Assembly (NCBI RefSeq): GCF_958298935.1 | Contig: NC_084936.1 | Coordinates: forward strand, 5,215,501 to 5,279,500 | Direction: 5' to 3' | DNA from: Phragmites australis | Taxonomy: Eukaryota; Streptophyta; Magnoliopsida; Poales; Poaceae | Length of the DNA: 64,000 nucleotides | Part shown: positions 25,040 to 35,512 of the stretch, one piece after another | How the letters are laid out: each line of letters begins with the position of its first letter | Position numbering within the stretch: position 1 is the stretch's first letter | The notes under the pieces: generated by a model | Database searches by the model: none | The model's input: the letters and a program-made list of their open reading frames with translations, nothing else | Told to the model about the DNA's origin: nothing | Translations under genes and position numbers: made by a program

Positions 25040-25258
25040 CCTTATTAGTGTCGGCCCGTAATACCAGCCAGCACTGAAGTATCAGTGCGAGTTTGTTCCA
25101 AGAGCCGGCACTGATACTGAGTATTAGTGCCGGTTCAACCCGGCTCGATCGTTGATCGAGCCCGAGAAGTTATGAACCGGCACTGATACTTTATCAGTGC
25201 CGGTTTTATCATAACTAGCATTGATGGGGCGGCGCAGATGACTGTTTCTATTGTAGTG
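25040..25258. repeat. Right subterminal and terminal repeats of the CACTA element
   Basis: Alternating direct and inverted units such as CCAGCACTGAAGTATCAGTG and AGTGCCGGTT lead to the terminal repeat at 25240-25258, followed by the AAT target duplication. Confidence 0.85.
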
Positions 25259-25881
25259 AATCATTCTTGTTCAAGATTTTATGTAATATCCCAAAATTCT
25301 TAAACATTTCTTTAAGCATACATGAGCATCATTAGCATCATGTTTAATTATTGAGCACTTTTTGGATGCATTTAAAAATTAAACATAAATTGTTACAATT
25401 AATTTTATGTGATGCTTTGTGAAGGAACTCACAATATTGCTATATAACATAGGGTTGGAAATAATTTTAGAAATTAGTCCATGCAATGTAAAGAATTGTA
25501 CAAATTTTTGGAAATTAATTTAAAGCCCTAAAAATTGGAGCAAGTTAGAAAAGGTTGCATCTTGGAAGAATTTTATTTCAAATGGGTTGCACATGAATTA
25601 TAGTTTCACATAGAATTTCTCCCACAAATTTTGGAGCTTGAAAGGCCTTCTTTTGGATCAGAGAAGGAGGTAGATCTTTTTGCTTCTGTCAGTTACTGTT
25701 CACCAGGGCCCCTCGTCATCCTCCTCTCTCTCATCCTCTCTCAGCAAGTCGGCCGCTGCTTTTGTTGACAAAAGAGGCCGGCCACCGAGTCACTCAGCCG
25801 GCCACTGAGACATGATGTCAGCGCCGATTTCCTTGACTCTAAGCACGTCGATCGTCGCCCTTATCCTCTCCTCCCTGTCCT

Positions 25882-25886
<5 letters not shown>

Positions 25887-25938
<52 letters not shown>
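25887..25938. repeat. (CT)n microsatellite
   Basis: About 25 uninterrupted CT units followed by three CACT units. Overlapping open frames made of alternating Leu/Ser are artefacts of it. Confidence 0.95.
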
Positions 25939-25941
<3 letters not shown>

Positions 25942-26929
25942 ACTCACTCTTGGTTCTCCCAACCAAGCACAAGAGCAGCGCAGACCACAGCACGGCACCG
26001 CCGACACTTGTACATACCTACGGCACCGGGGTTACCGCGAGCGTGTCCCGGACAGCTCCGGCTCCAAGCCACCTTGCTTCTCCTTTTCTTTTTTTCTTAC
26101 GCATCATAGGGCCACAAGGCAAGTGTCAGCACGGCTTATGGTATTAGGCTCATTCGTCCATTATCCGAATATGTGGTTGTAAGGAAAGTGCTAAAGCCAA
26201 TGGCACCGACGGACGGTGCTTAATCGACGCAAGCAATCTATGACATCCGGGTTCCTCTCCTGACCTACCCCTAGCACTGCCCACATCTCGCCTCATTCTC
26301 ACATCTCGTACATCCAATATCATTATCATTCTTGTGAACAAATAAGTATACCCTAAGCTCGCGAACAATGGTTGAACCACCGTTCGACTTCTACCGAGGA
26401 CCTATGCATTGTTAAGCATCTCGAACAACTCTTAAGTTAGACATCAACAATGTTAACAAGGCTACAAGGAATTGGATAATCAACAACTCAAGGTAGAGGT
26501 AATGCAATCAACATAGATTCTACCCATATAAGCCCGACATCAACTTGCTAATCATGCAAACATATATAAAGCGTAATTTATCAACTTAGACATCATATGA
26601 TCCAAAGTAGTAGGTTGAGTATGCTTAGATGTTTGCCTTGCTGCTCCAGCGTTTGCCTGACACTGCCTGCGTAGAACTCACAGAATTCTTGTGGTTCTGC
26701 GTCACCTTCAACCACTTGGACCGTCTGCGCAACACTTTCTAAACGAATCAAGAATGCATCGCATAAATAATGAAACGATAGAAAAGTGTGCACATGATGC
26801 ATGCTCGAATAATAATAGAGCGACGTGTTTCGAAAACATTTGCAAAAGATCAACAAAAGGCTCAAGTTGGAAAAGGTTTGAACCTCGGATAAGACAACCT
26901 AAGTGCTTAAAACTGTGAGTTGCTGGCAG

Positions 26930-27140
26930 TCAGACTGACGGTATAATGGTGATCAGACCAGTAGCGTGCAGAGAGTTTAGGGCCTTGGCGGTCAGACCGA
27001 CGGTATGGTGACAGTCAGAACGGCAATTGGTGGTCAGACCGGCCCTAGTAACGATCTGATTTTGACCCTGGGGGTTTTGACTGATATTTTGAACCGACCT
27101 ATTGGCGGTCAGACCGACCCGATCGGCGGTCAGACCGCGA
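26930..27140. repeat. GGCGGTCAGACCG-type short repeats
   Basis: At least six near-copies of a self-complementary unit (GCGGTCAGACCGC and variants) occur here, with more near 27725-27830. Such units are familiar from grass LTRs. No gene is encoded. Confidence 0.7.
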
Positions 27141-28021
27141 GACCTTGCCGGCAGCACCTTTGCGGGGTCGCCGGTGAGGACTCCGACAAAGCCTTTGACT
27201 ATGAAGGATACCAAAGTACTCCACAAGGCTAGGGGAATGTTTTCTATGATTGTTCGGACGACATGCACGGTCCAAACACGTAAAAACCCATGAACGAGAT
27301 CTAGATCTTAGGGTTCAACTCGGGTTCACTCGATTCAAATCAAAATGGTGATTGCCTAGAGTTAGGAAACGACAGAAAAATGGTAGGGGGATGTTTACCT
27401 TAGCATAGAGGAACTTTCTATTGGATTGGAATCCTCCGGGGAAGCTTCGATTCCCGAGTCGAGCTCCCGGAGGGCGATTGAGCTCGTGGAGGAAGAAACA
27501 CGCGAGGGATGCCTCCGGTGAGGGGGGAAAAGGGGAAGGAGCTCAGGGAAGTCCTTCGGGAAGCTCGGGGGTGTTCCTTCCTTCGATCTCCGGCCTTCAA
27601 ACGCATTGAACGGATCTCACCTCCTCTCTCTAGGGTTTGATGAAGCAAGAGAGTGAGAGAGGGAATGAAAGGGAGAGAGAGAGCGAGAGAGAGTGATCGA
27701 TCCCCTTTAGTCGAGCCTCTGTGCTCTGGCGGTCAGACCGCTGAAGGTCCCAGTCAGACCACGGGAGACCACGTGGCAAGCCCACGTGTCTACCGGTGGC
27801 GGTTGGACCGCAGGGACTCCCGGTCAGACCGCGGGAACGTTCCTTTGCTGAAATTCCCTAAATTTCCCTTTTTCTATTCTTATTCTTTTCCAAAGTAATT
27901 AGGGTTTTCCTAAAGAGCTCTAAACTATCTCCAAGGCATTTTGAAATACGTTTAAAACTCAAACTAATAAACAAATACGTACAAACATAATGTCATGATG
28001 ATTGTGTTTTGGGATGTGACA

Positions 28022-28445
28022 CGGCTTGTGCGCCGGCGAGGTCAGCCGGCCGGGCCCACTTCCACGTCTGAGGCTAGCTGAGCCCGAGTGAAAAAAGGTT
28101 TAGGGCTTTTTAATATTCGGTTATTTCGGAAATTGTGAAATCGATTTATTGTTCAATGGTTAAATCGGCAGAAAACTTGTAAAATGCATAGCAAATTATA
28201 TATAGCTCCAAAAATAGTGAAACTAATTTTGTTAGCTTTGTATGATCATGCTCTACATATTGAAAATATTAGGAGCCACGAAATATTTACTAATTTTTAT
28301 TTAATTAAAGAAATGTGTTTAAGCTTCATTAATTCATAATTAATTAATGGTAAGTCCAAAATTGGTGAAACTAGTTTTCTTAAACTTGTTATATATTTCC
28401 CTATTCATTAAAAATACTCACCCTCATGTTAAACATAATTAACTT
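28022..28445 (+). mobile_element. Inverted fragment of a CACTA leader region
   Basis: The reverse complement of this stretch aligns by eye with 24160-24670 of the CACTA element. Shared blocks include CCGATTTAACCATTGAACAA, GAGTATTTTTAATGAATAGG, and GACTTACC followed by TAATTAATTATGAATTA. It is a non-coding piece of a second CACTA copy in opposite orientation, cut off at 28021/28022 by the LTR end. Confidence 0.8.
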
Positions 28446-28524
28446 TCTGATGGATCATGGTGATCAAATTAGATTATTTCGTATAACCTTTCACTAAAGT
28501 TTATACGACCTTGTTGCTCCCCTT

Positions 28525-28815
28525 GAACCTATGAGCAAGGGAACCTACAACACAGCACAGGGCTGCTGTGAAGCAAATCTTGATGTATGTCCGAGGAACT
28601 TTGCATTATGGTTGTACCTTCAAGAAAGAAATGCAGACAGGAGGGCTTGTGGGTTTCTGTGACAGGGATCTTGATGGCCGCAAAAGCACAAGTGGGATGG
28701 CATATTTCTTGTTAGGAAACCTCATCACCTGGTGTTCACAAAAGCAAAAAATCGTGGCACTTTCCTCTTTTGAAGCCGAGTATATTGTTGTTGCAACACC
28801 TGCCTGTCAGGGACA
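28525..28815 (+). pseudogene. Copia retrotransposon RNase H, 5' part
   Basis: The frame encodes the start of the copia RNase H domain: TTQHRAAVKQILMYVRGTL, then a CDRDLDGRKSTSG block (usual form DWAGD..DRKSTSG) and ALSSFEAEYIVVATPACQ. The domain stops abruptly after ACQG, where an LTR in reverse orientation begins, and resumes at about 30300. Reverse transcriptase, integrase and gag are missing to the left. The enzyme would degrade the RNA of RNA-DNA hybrids during retrotransposition; this copy cannot. Confidence 0.85.
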
Positions 28816-30300
28816 GTGGCCGTCACGGTTTGTGTAGGAACGAGATTGGCGACTAGAGGGGGATGAATAGACGCCTCAACAAATTTCTTCGAAATCGATG
28901 GTCTTCTCCTATTTGGATCACCAATGCACCTCAAAACTCAAGCGGAAGTAAAAATAGAGGGAAGTTTTAACACGAGAAAATCGAGGTAACACGACTCTAC
29001 GGATGGTGTATGAACCATATGATCCATTTAAGATCAATCCATGTGTCTTAGCACTCGAAAGATCACAACTTGCAAAGAAATAAGAAAAGATGAAGACCGA
29101 GTAACGAAACTCTACAAGTTGATTGTCTAGAGGCAAGGGAATTCAAAACCCCATCACACAAGCGTGTGTATGCGAATTTTATGCCTCTAGCAACAAGAAG
29201 AATGACCTCACAAGATGCTGAAATTTCAGCCCAAAAACCAAAACGAAAATCAAAACCGGAAACCAAAAAACTTGCAAACTTGCAAGGAAAACTAGAAGGA
29301 GGGGAATTCAAGCATATGCAAAAATATAAACTTCATTGCTCAAACAGGTCAGCTCTATTTCAGGCGGATTACAAAGATTTATCTCTCAAAACTCTCAACT
29401 ATTACATAGGCTAAGCACTCGTCCTTCTGTCCTCTAAAACCCTAGCTCTAAGCTTTCAAATGGGTGGCACAAGAGGGCAAAGTGGCTAGTTCAAACTCTC
29501 TCATAGCCTTACCCCTCTATTTATAGGCCTAGAACCCCTCTATTTATAGGTCTAGAAAATTTGACCCCCAAGTTTCCTAGCTTTTTCACAAAATACTCTT
29601 CTCTTGTAGTACACTCCTACCTACCACCGAGGGTATTTTGGTCTATTTTCTTCTTCATTTATCGGACGGCCGTGGCGCCTTCACGACTTAGCTTCGCCTC
29701 GACGCAAGCTTCGCCATGGTGCCACTTACTCCTCCAATCCTCCTACGGTTTTAAGGTCAAATTGCGAAACCGCCTGCACGCTTCTCAAAGCGTGACTCAC
29801 CGTCTTGCTTACACCATAAGCAAGCGCTTTGATGTCGATGCATGTACTCCATCATGCGATTGTGACCGCCGGCAAGTCTCTCGCGCTCTCGATCCCTCAG
29901 GCTACCTTGTCACTTGCATCGGTATCCCCTTCGCTTGACTTTATCAACACGTCGTCTCCATCCGCCTTCCATACTTTGCTTGACCTCCACATGTTCAGCT
30001 AGAATCACCTTTGACTCCGTCCGGCCTCATTGATCGTCCGGCACCAAGCACTCCGCTTGGCCCCGATCATCCGCCGTCGACTGCCAAGTTGCACCCATCA
30101 CCTGCACACCATGAGACAAGCAAGCACATATCTCCAACTCCAATTCCAGTTAGTCCATAATCAATATGCTCAAATGAAATCCTAAATCAATTCAAATCAC
30201 ATCAAAGCTCATGCAAAACCGAAGATCATCGAGCTAAATAAATATCAATATTAATCACTCATCACAAGCAAACTAAGGTATATTTCAACTTGGTTTCTCA
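28816..30300 (-). mobile_element. LTR in reverse orientation splitting the copia RNase H gene
   Basis: Near its left end (28850-28880) it reads GCGACTAGAGGGGGATGAAT, the reverse complement of the ATTCACCCCC...-type 3' end of copia LTRs. Two tandem copies of CCCCTCTATTTATAGG (29515-29550) give TATA boxes on the minus strand. There is no coding domain. Exact ends and a target duplication could not be fixed; the right junction near 30300 shows a small repeat (CTAATCTAATGGG). It is probably a solo LTR (inference). Confidence 0.6.
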
Positions 30301-30570
30301 GTTTGCAGCTGATCTAATCTAATGGGCAAAGAAGCTGAGATGTTCAAACACAAGGTGGACAACATGTCAGCCATTGAGAATCCAGTCTATCACAATTGGA
30401 GCAAGCACATTGACACTCGCTTTCACTTTATTAGAGACTGTCTTGCAGAGAAGAAGATGGAGGTCGAGCTTGATACCTCTGAAAATCAGGTTGCTGACAT
30501 TATGACAAAATCGTTGGGCCATGTCAAATTCATAGAACTTTGGCACAGTATGGGTATTAAGGAGGTGTGA
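30301..30570 (+). pseudogene. Copia retrotransposon RNase H, 3' part
   Basis: It continues the domain broken at 28815 with KVDNMSAIENPVYHNWSKHI, DTRFHFIRDC, and NQVADIMTKSLG, the usual C-terminal copia RNase H motifs, and ends in a stop at 30568-30570. Between SAI and ENPVYH a few residues normal for the family are absent. A purine-rich AAGGGGG at 30585-30591 follows, which fits a polypurine tract. Confidence 0.85.
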
Positions 30571-30591
30571 TGCAAGACATGTTTAAGGGGG

Positions 30592-30938
30592 TGAATTGAT
30601 ATGTAAACATGTTTGTCGAGTGTTAGTCGTGTGTGTGCATTGGGGCTCAGTTCGTTCAGGGTAGCACATGAGTTCAGGGAGTGAGTTGAGCGTTTCGGCT
30701 AACAGGGAAGTGGACGTCAGGGCTGAAGAATTGGTCCAAGATGGTGCTAAATTCGGTCATGCCGGTGTGTGGAGATCGTGTAACGTGTGTGTATGCCTAC
30801 GGGCTAGCTAATAAATAGAAAAGACCAAAAAAGAAGGGGATCGATTTCGACCCCCAAAAAATAGCCTCTCTCGCTCTCTGAAAAAAATGACGCTGAATTT
30901 ACTGTTCATCATCTGAAACTTCACTAAATTTCTTCAGT
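30592..30938 (+). mobile_element. 3' LTR of the copia element
   Basis: It begins right after the purine-rich tract (TGAATTGATATG at 30592, or TGATATG at 30597) and runs to about TTTCTTCA at 30938. AATAAATAGAAAAG at about 30809 and the CTCTCTCGCTCTCTG tract resemble the promoter and leader of small copia LTRs. No second LTR or target duplication was found in the window. Confidence 0.55.
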
Positions 30939-31339
30939 TAGCGGCAGACTGGTGCTTCAGGCGTTCGATCTCGACTCCAACAAGCAAGCAGAAGTGAATA
31001 GCTCCTCAGCTGCGCCGCACGCCATCTCGGCAGGCAGGCGCATTGCAGCCATGGCCACAGCCTCCTTGGCACTAGTCCCATTCTGCGCCCACCACGGCTG
31101 CTGGTGCTCCCAAGAAGGACAACCCGGTGGAGGGTGGAGACGAGAAGGCCACAGGCGCACAGGACAAGGCGCGGCTTCGTCGGCTGCTCAGACGATGCGG
31201 ACTGTGACAGGAAGAAGAAGATTGTCCCTCGCTCACAAGGGCCGCCCCGGCGCCCCGAGGGAAGGCGGCTGCACGAAAAAGGTCCACGTCACCAAAGCGG
31301 CTACGGTGAAGCCCAAGTGCAAGGGAGTAGGAGGGAGAG
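30939..31339. other. GC-rich unrecognised sequence
   Basis: It contains an open frame from 30952 to 31416 encoding Ala/Arg/Lys-rich sequence, and overlapping frames on both strands. The basic stretch (KKVHVTKAATVKPK) is not a motif I recognise. It may be part of a host gene or a captured fragment. It is interrupted by the small LTR at 31340. Confidence 0.35.
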
Positions 31340-31560
31340 TGTCGGATTTAGTCTCACATCGAAAATTGATGATAGAGGAGCATAACTTAAAAGGTGGAGG
31401 GTCTCTCACCTATTAAGCTAGTCTTTTGGGTTGAGTTAGCCTAAGACCTTGATCGTAGTTCTGGTTGGACCAGTGCGTATAGCAGGCCCATATAGATTTG
31501 GGCTGGGGGCACCGGCTCGTTGGTTTAGCGAGCTAGGCCAGGCTGCCGCGTACCCTAACA
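31340..31560 (+). mobile_element. Small solo LTR (copia type)
   Basis: It starts TGTCGGATTTAGTCTCACATCG and ends CGTACCCTAACA. Both flanks are GAGAG (31335-31339 and 31561-31565), a 5-bp target duplication, although this lies in a purine-rich low-complexity context. The internal phrase CTTTTGGGTTGAGTTAGCC is typical of a widespread plant LTR type (from memory). Confidence 0.65.
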
Positions 31561-31565
31561 GAGAG

Positions 31566-32989
31566 GAGGAAAACCTATGCAGCCGGGTGGTCCGAAAGAA
31601 GGAACCGGCGATGGCGTTGGAATCATCCATGCTGCTCCTTCTTCTTCTTCCTTCTCTTCTTCATCGCTATCTTCTTCATCATCTTGAGCCGTAGGGCGAC
31701 GAGGACACGAGAGGATTGATGAAACCAAGTAAAAGAGCAAGTAAAATTCATCTGACAGTTGTTATATGCTTCAATTAGATTACATAAGATGAGATGAGAT
31801 TCCAAGATGTGTTGTACAGTGCATTTGTGGGAGTAGCTGGACGAGTAGTTGAACGTTCAGGTACGCCACGCCAAAATGTTCTGAATCCCAGTAAAACTAG
31901 AAAGTGATATGGTCAGATGTTCAGTAGGATTAAATAGCTTGCTGCCATGTCAGCACCTGATCAATCTACTCCCATTTTACCCATGCCAGCCAGACTCTGC
32001 GATCTGATTTACCCTGTATATACATATACGGATGGATCATGCATGGATGTTTCAACGTTTTGGAACCGCCAGCATTCAGCACGCGCGTCTTTGCAGTTAC
32101 GCTGATGACAGAAACAGATATGTGTATAAACTAATGTGGAGGCTGATATATATTTTTGTGGACGGGATATCCGTAAGCAAGCAGACAGGACTAACAGAAA
32201 CAGGTAGGGCGCGTGGTGTCAGGTGAAGCACGTAGCTGCTGGACTGAGAATCCCAGTAGAGAGGTGAGCCATGGCTGGCTGTGGAGCTGGTGGAGATGGA
32301 TGGACATTGAATATACTCCGACGAGAGTTGGTGGGCGAGTTCATCTGGCGATCCATTCAATTCCAGGCTTGCTAGCTGTGCTGTTCTGTTCAGTTCACGC
32401 GGATGGGATCGATCGATGAGATGAGATGAGATGAGAGCGAGGACGGTTCAGTTTGTAGGGTTTGTCTGCGTCCTGTTGGTCTTTTCATGCGTCTTTTCTG
32501 CGCGCCTGTTTCAGGAGCAGGTGTGGTCGCCACGGTGGCTCTGTTGCCTGTCATTGTCAATCACCCATTTATCTAATCGAGCGAGCGCAATTTACATCCA
32601 GTGGGAGTATTAAGTACTAAATAGAATGTTCCGAGTTAAACTCTGCTATTGTTTAGAGCTTGTGATTCTTTTTTTTTTTTAAAAGAAGAGTTTGTGATTC
32701 TTCAAAAATGTAAATGATACGGGTGAATTCGTCATACAAATAGTTCTGTACTATTACATTTCCTGTAACTTTCAGATTTAAAAAAACGTAATTTTGGTCA
32801 AAGTGTCTTTGTAGTACACTTTGAAAAACTCAAAAGAACATGTCAAAATCTTCTCTCTTTTTTTGCCTAGAGAGAGTAGTACTACGGCTCCATCAAGTTT
32901 GGCACCTACAGTAACAATTAGTAGCTGCATTCAAGGGCATTGCTGCCAATCCATCCTGTCGTGCGTGCGGTGCATGCCCTTCTTCTCCT
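31566..32989. other. Intergenic sequence, no gene recognised
   Basis: It includes a CTT-rich tract (31630-31685), a small GATGA repeat (32414-32435), and a T/A run near 32670. Short open frames have no recognisable domain. It may be distal promoter sequence of the host gene whose first exon is at 50739 (inference). Confidence 0.4.
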
Positions 32990-32997
32990 CTCCGGTC

Positions 32998-33665
32998 CAG
33001 GAGTGCAAAATAGATAAGTATTTAAATTATTCGATATTTGTATCTCTTAAAATACGAATATAGATATATTCGAATTTATTTTTGAGTATCCGATTCAAAT
33101 ATGGATATCCAAATTGCTTTGAATGCGGATATGAAAATAGATAATATCCGTATCCGCCAACCAAGAAACCAAATTTCGTTAAAGTTTTAGAAATTTCAGA
33201 GGTGAACGAAATTTATATATTCCAACCCAATCAAATTGGAACAAATTTCAGTCAAATTTGACCGAAAATTTAAATTTCCAAAAATTTGACCAAAAATTGG
33301 AACAAATTTGATCAAATTTCAGTCAATTTTGATTAAATTTCAGTCAAATTTGACAAAAATAAATAAATTTCCAACATGAATTTTGAATGAAATTTTTAAA
33401 ATTTTGGTAATTCCAGTAATTCCAAATGTGAACGAATTTTTTGCGCACCAAAATAAAAATTCTTGTCGTTAAAAGTGTAAGATATTTATATATATATAAC
33501 CCAATCGAGTAGATATCCGAATGCGGATTCGGATTCGGATTCGAACCATCCGATTCGTATTCGCATTCGAGAATATTCAGATTTATATTCATATTCATAT
33601 TAAAATATAAATAATAATATAAAAAATAGAATATTCAATCCGTATCCGATTGGTTTCTATCCCTA
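32998..33665. mobile_element. hAT-type MITE
   Basis: The left end CAGGAGTGCAAAATAG and the right end, read inward as TAGGGATAGAAACC, are short imperfect inverted repeats of hAT style. The 8-bp flanks CTCCGGTC (32990-32997) and CTCCGATC (33666-33673) form a target duplication with one mismatch. The interior is full of CGGATTCGGATTCGGAT and ATTTGACCAAAAATT-type repeats. It has no transposase gene. Confidence 0.85.
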
Positions 33666-33673
33666 CTCCGATC

Positions 33674-33800
33674 CACCATACATATATAGCAGTCAATAAA
33701 TAGATGGAACGGCTACCTCAGCTCATTCCTCACTGCTAAATCTGCAGTGCCCTACTGGGGAGGAGTAAATTGCATTGAACACCACCAGCTTCTCGTGTAT
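33674..33800 (+). promoter_or_regulatory. Probable promoter / 5' leader of the gene at 50739, displaced by a LINE
   Basis: This short stretch lies between the MITE and the LINE and contains TATATAGCAG (33683-33692) and AATAAATAGATGG. Joined across the LINE, it would continue directly into 50661-50738, the purine-rich leader of the host gene. The assignment as promoter is inference from position only. Confidence 0.4.
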
Positions 33801-34192
33801 ATATATGAAGCTGCGGGCACCTCTCTAGCGATTTTTGCTACAGTGCTCTGTTAGCTACACTGTCCACCTCTCTAGCGACTGCTCCAGTGCTGGCGGGCGC
33901 TTTAGAAGGCGACTGAGGTTTTCCTGCCCTTGTGACTTCAATCTTCCAACTAGGGGCAACTCTGTTTGTTCTCTAGGGTTGGATTAGTTCTTATAGCTCT
34001 GAGTTTCCTTCGAAACGCAAAGCTATTCTCCTGATCTTTGCCTCAAACCTCAAGAACTCTGGTCTTTCTTCGGAAAAAAAAAATCACCTCTGGAGTTTCT
34101 TGAAGTTTCCGCTTAGATTTCTCTGTGGTTGGAACTAGGTTTGTGTGTGTATTGAACCACGCAGCATCCCTTGCTGTTCGCCCTTCTTCGCT

Positions 34193-35512
34193 ATGCCTGC
34201 TATGGCTTCGTCCAGGGGAGGTGCTTTTTCTTCCGTCAAAGAAAAGTCTGGCCAACATGACGATACTAGGAGCTGTACTGCTAATGTCGCTGAACTTTTT
34301 GGCCATCTGAATTTGACATCTGAAGAAACAGAGGTTGTCAATTATAGTGATGACGAAGAATTGGGAAATACTTCTGTAACAACATGGGCTCTGATTGGTA
34401 AAGTCCTCTCACCATCTACCATGCATATTTCCACGATCATGAGAGCTATGAGACCCGCTTGGGGTAATCCATATGGTCTCAAGGCACGTTCTGTGGGGAC
34501 GAAAGACGAAAATCTATTCATTGCTGAGTTTACTTGTGCTGCTGATAAAGAAAAGGCATTACAAGGAACACCGTGGATGGTTGGTAAACATGCAGTACTC
34601 CTTCAGGAGTATAATGAAGAGTTAAGGCCTTCAGATATCCGTTTTGAGAAGATGCCTATTTGGGTACGAATCCAAAATCTCCCTTTTGGCTGGATGAATG
34701 ATACTAAAGGTTACAGGGTAGCGAGTCTTGTTGGAGAAACTACCAAATTGGACGTGGATGAAGATGGAAAAGCCAGCGGCCCTTTCTTGCGTGCTCGAAT
34801 TGCAATTGATATCAACAAACCGCTTCGTCGGGGTATACTCTTGAAAATTAAAAAGCACTGCCCACTGCAATGGTACGAGCTTCAGTATGAGAAACTTCCG
34901 CTCTTTTGCTTTTCCTGTGGGTTAATAGGTCACAAGGAAATAGAGTGCTCTAGTCCAGCCCCGAGGAATGATTTTGGCAAATTACCATATGACATCAAGC
35001 TGCGAGCTCCGGAAGAAAAAAAGAAGATCCAAAGCTTTAGCCAGTCGGTTGAAAATTTTGTTGACAGTAAAGATTCCTCAGGGTCTTGGGGATCCTGGAC
35101 AAAAACTCAAGGGACTGGTGCAGTCCATTCTTCAGATACAAGACAATCAAATAGTGAGCAACCAGCTACTAATAAAGAACGGGGTGCTGACGATATGAAA
35201 AACACATCTGCTAGCCCCCCAAAGCAGAGTGTTCAATCGTTTAAGAGCAAAAGGAGGCTACCACTAGAGGCTGAGTATGTCTTGCCAAAACAGCACAACA
35301 CTCTGATGATCACAGAGAGGGACCATATGGATGAAGGCAATGTGATGATTACAGATGACACAAATGAAAAACCTCTTGCGATGCCGGAAACAGAGACTAG
35401 TAATGCAATGACCCGTGACAATAAATGTCAGAAGAAGGTAAAGGGAGGAAACAACACTTCAAATGTTTTGGCTTTTTCGGCGGGCTCCTTCGAGGAGCGC
35501 CACCGGGCCTAA
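34193..35512 (+). CDS. LINE ORF1, Gag-like nucleic-acid-binding protein with CCHC zinc knuckle
   Basis: This ORF1 product would coat LINE RNA in a ribonucleoprotein. The first 220 residues form a DUF4283-type domain with blocks such as IMRAMRPAWGNPYGLK and the PIWVRIQNLPFGWMND block. Near residue 240 lies CFSCGLIGHKEIEC, a C-x2-C-x4-H-x4-C zinc knuckle. The last 190 residues are Ser/Lys-rich and probably disordered. I chose the ATG at 34193 because it follows a leader of normal length. An in-frame ATG at 34145 would add 16 residues of poor quality, and MAS at 34202 is also possible. The frame is intact to the TAA at 35510-35512 and overlaps the start of ORF2 by about 50 bases in another frame. 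It is intact, although its partner ORF2 is broken. Confidence 0.88.
   Translation: MPAMASSRGGAFSSVKEKSGQHDDTRSCTANVAELFGHLNLTSEETEVVNYSDDEELGNTSVTTWALIGKVLSPSTMHISTIMRAMRPAWGNPYGLKARSVGTKDENLFIAEFTCAADKEKALQGTPWMVGKHAVLLQEYNEELRPSDIRFEKMPIWVRIQNLPFGWMNDTKGYRVASLVGETTKLDVDEDGKASGPFLRARIAIDINKPLRRGILLKIKKHCPLQWYELQYEKLPLFCFSCGLIGHKEIECSSPAPRNDFGKLPYDIKLRAPEEKKKIQSFSQSVENFVDSKDSSGSWGSWTKTQGTGAVHSSDTRQSNSEQPATNKERGADDMKNTSASPPKQSVQSFKSKRRLPLEAEYVLPKQHNTLMITERDHMDEGNVMITDDTNEKPLAMPETETSNAMTRDNKCQKKVKGGNNTSNVLAFSAGSFEERHRA

Larger units (their letters stand above)
11694..25258 (-). mobile_element. CACTA (En/Spm) DNA transposon, both ends and AAT target duplication present
   Basis: The left end CACTATTACAGAAATAGTC and the right end, read inward as CACTACAATAGAAACAGTC, match at 15 of 19 positions. 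The three bases before the left end (11691-11693) and after the right end (25259-25261) are both AAT, the 3-bp duplication expected for CACTA transposons. The 13,565-bp element carries TNP2 and an ORF2/C48-protease gene, both on the minus strand, with AGTGCCGGTT-type subterminal arrays at both ends. Both genes are broken by stops and frameshifts, so the copy is non-autonomous now. It landed at the A-tail of a LINE remnant. A 667-bp Mutator-type MITE is nested inside it. Confidence 0.9.
25282..28021. mobile_element. Two LTR heads in inverted orientation
   Basis: The left end reads TGTAATATCCCAAAA on the plus strand. The right end reads TGTCACATCCCAAAA on the minus strand. These are related starts of gypsy-type LTRs and match at 13 of 15 bases. 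The interval has no transposon protein. It contains a CT microsatellite (25887-25938), a region of 13-bp GGCGGTCAGACCG-type units (26930-27140 and again near 27725-27830), and GC-rich leader-like sequence. The flanks (TTTTA and CGGCT) do not form a target duplication. I read it as a plus-oriented LTR piece joined, somewhere near 26.1 kb, to a minus-oriented LTR piece (inference). Confidence 0.45.

Noticed and set aside
25812..26147. Leu/Ser-repeat protein with an apparent signal peptide
   Set aside because: It is encoded by the CT microsatellite; alternating Leu-Ser is an artefact.
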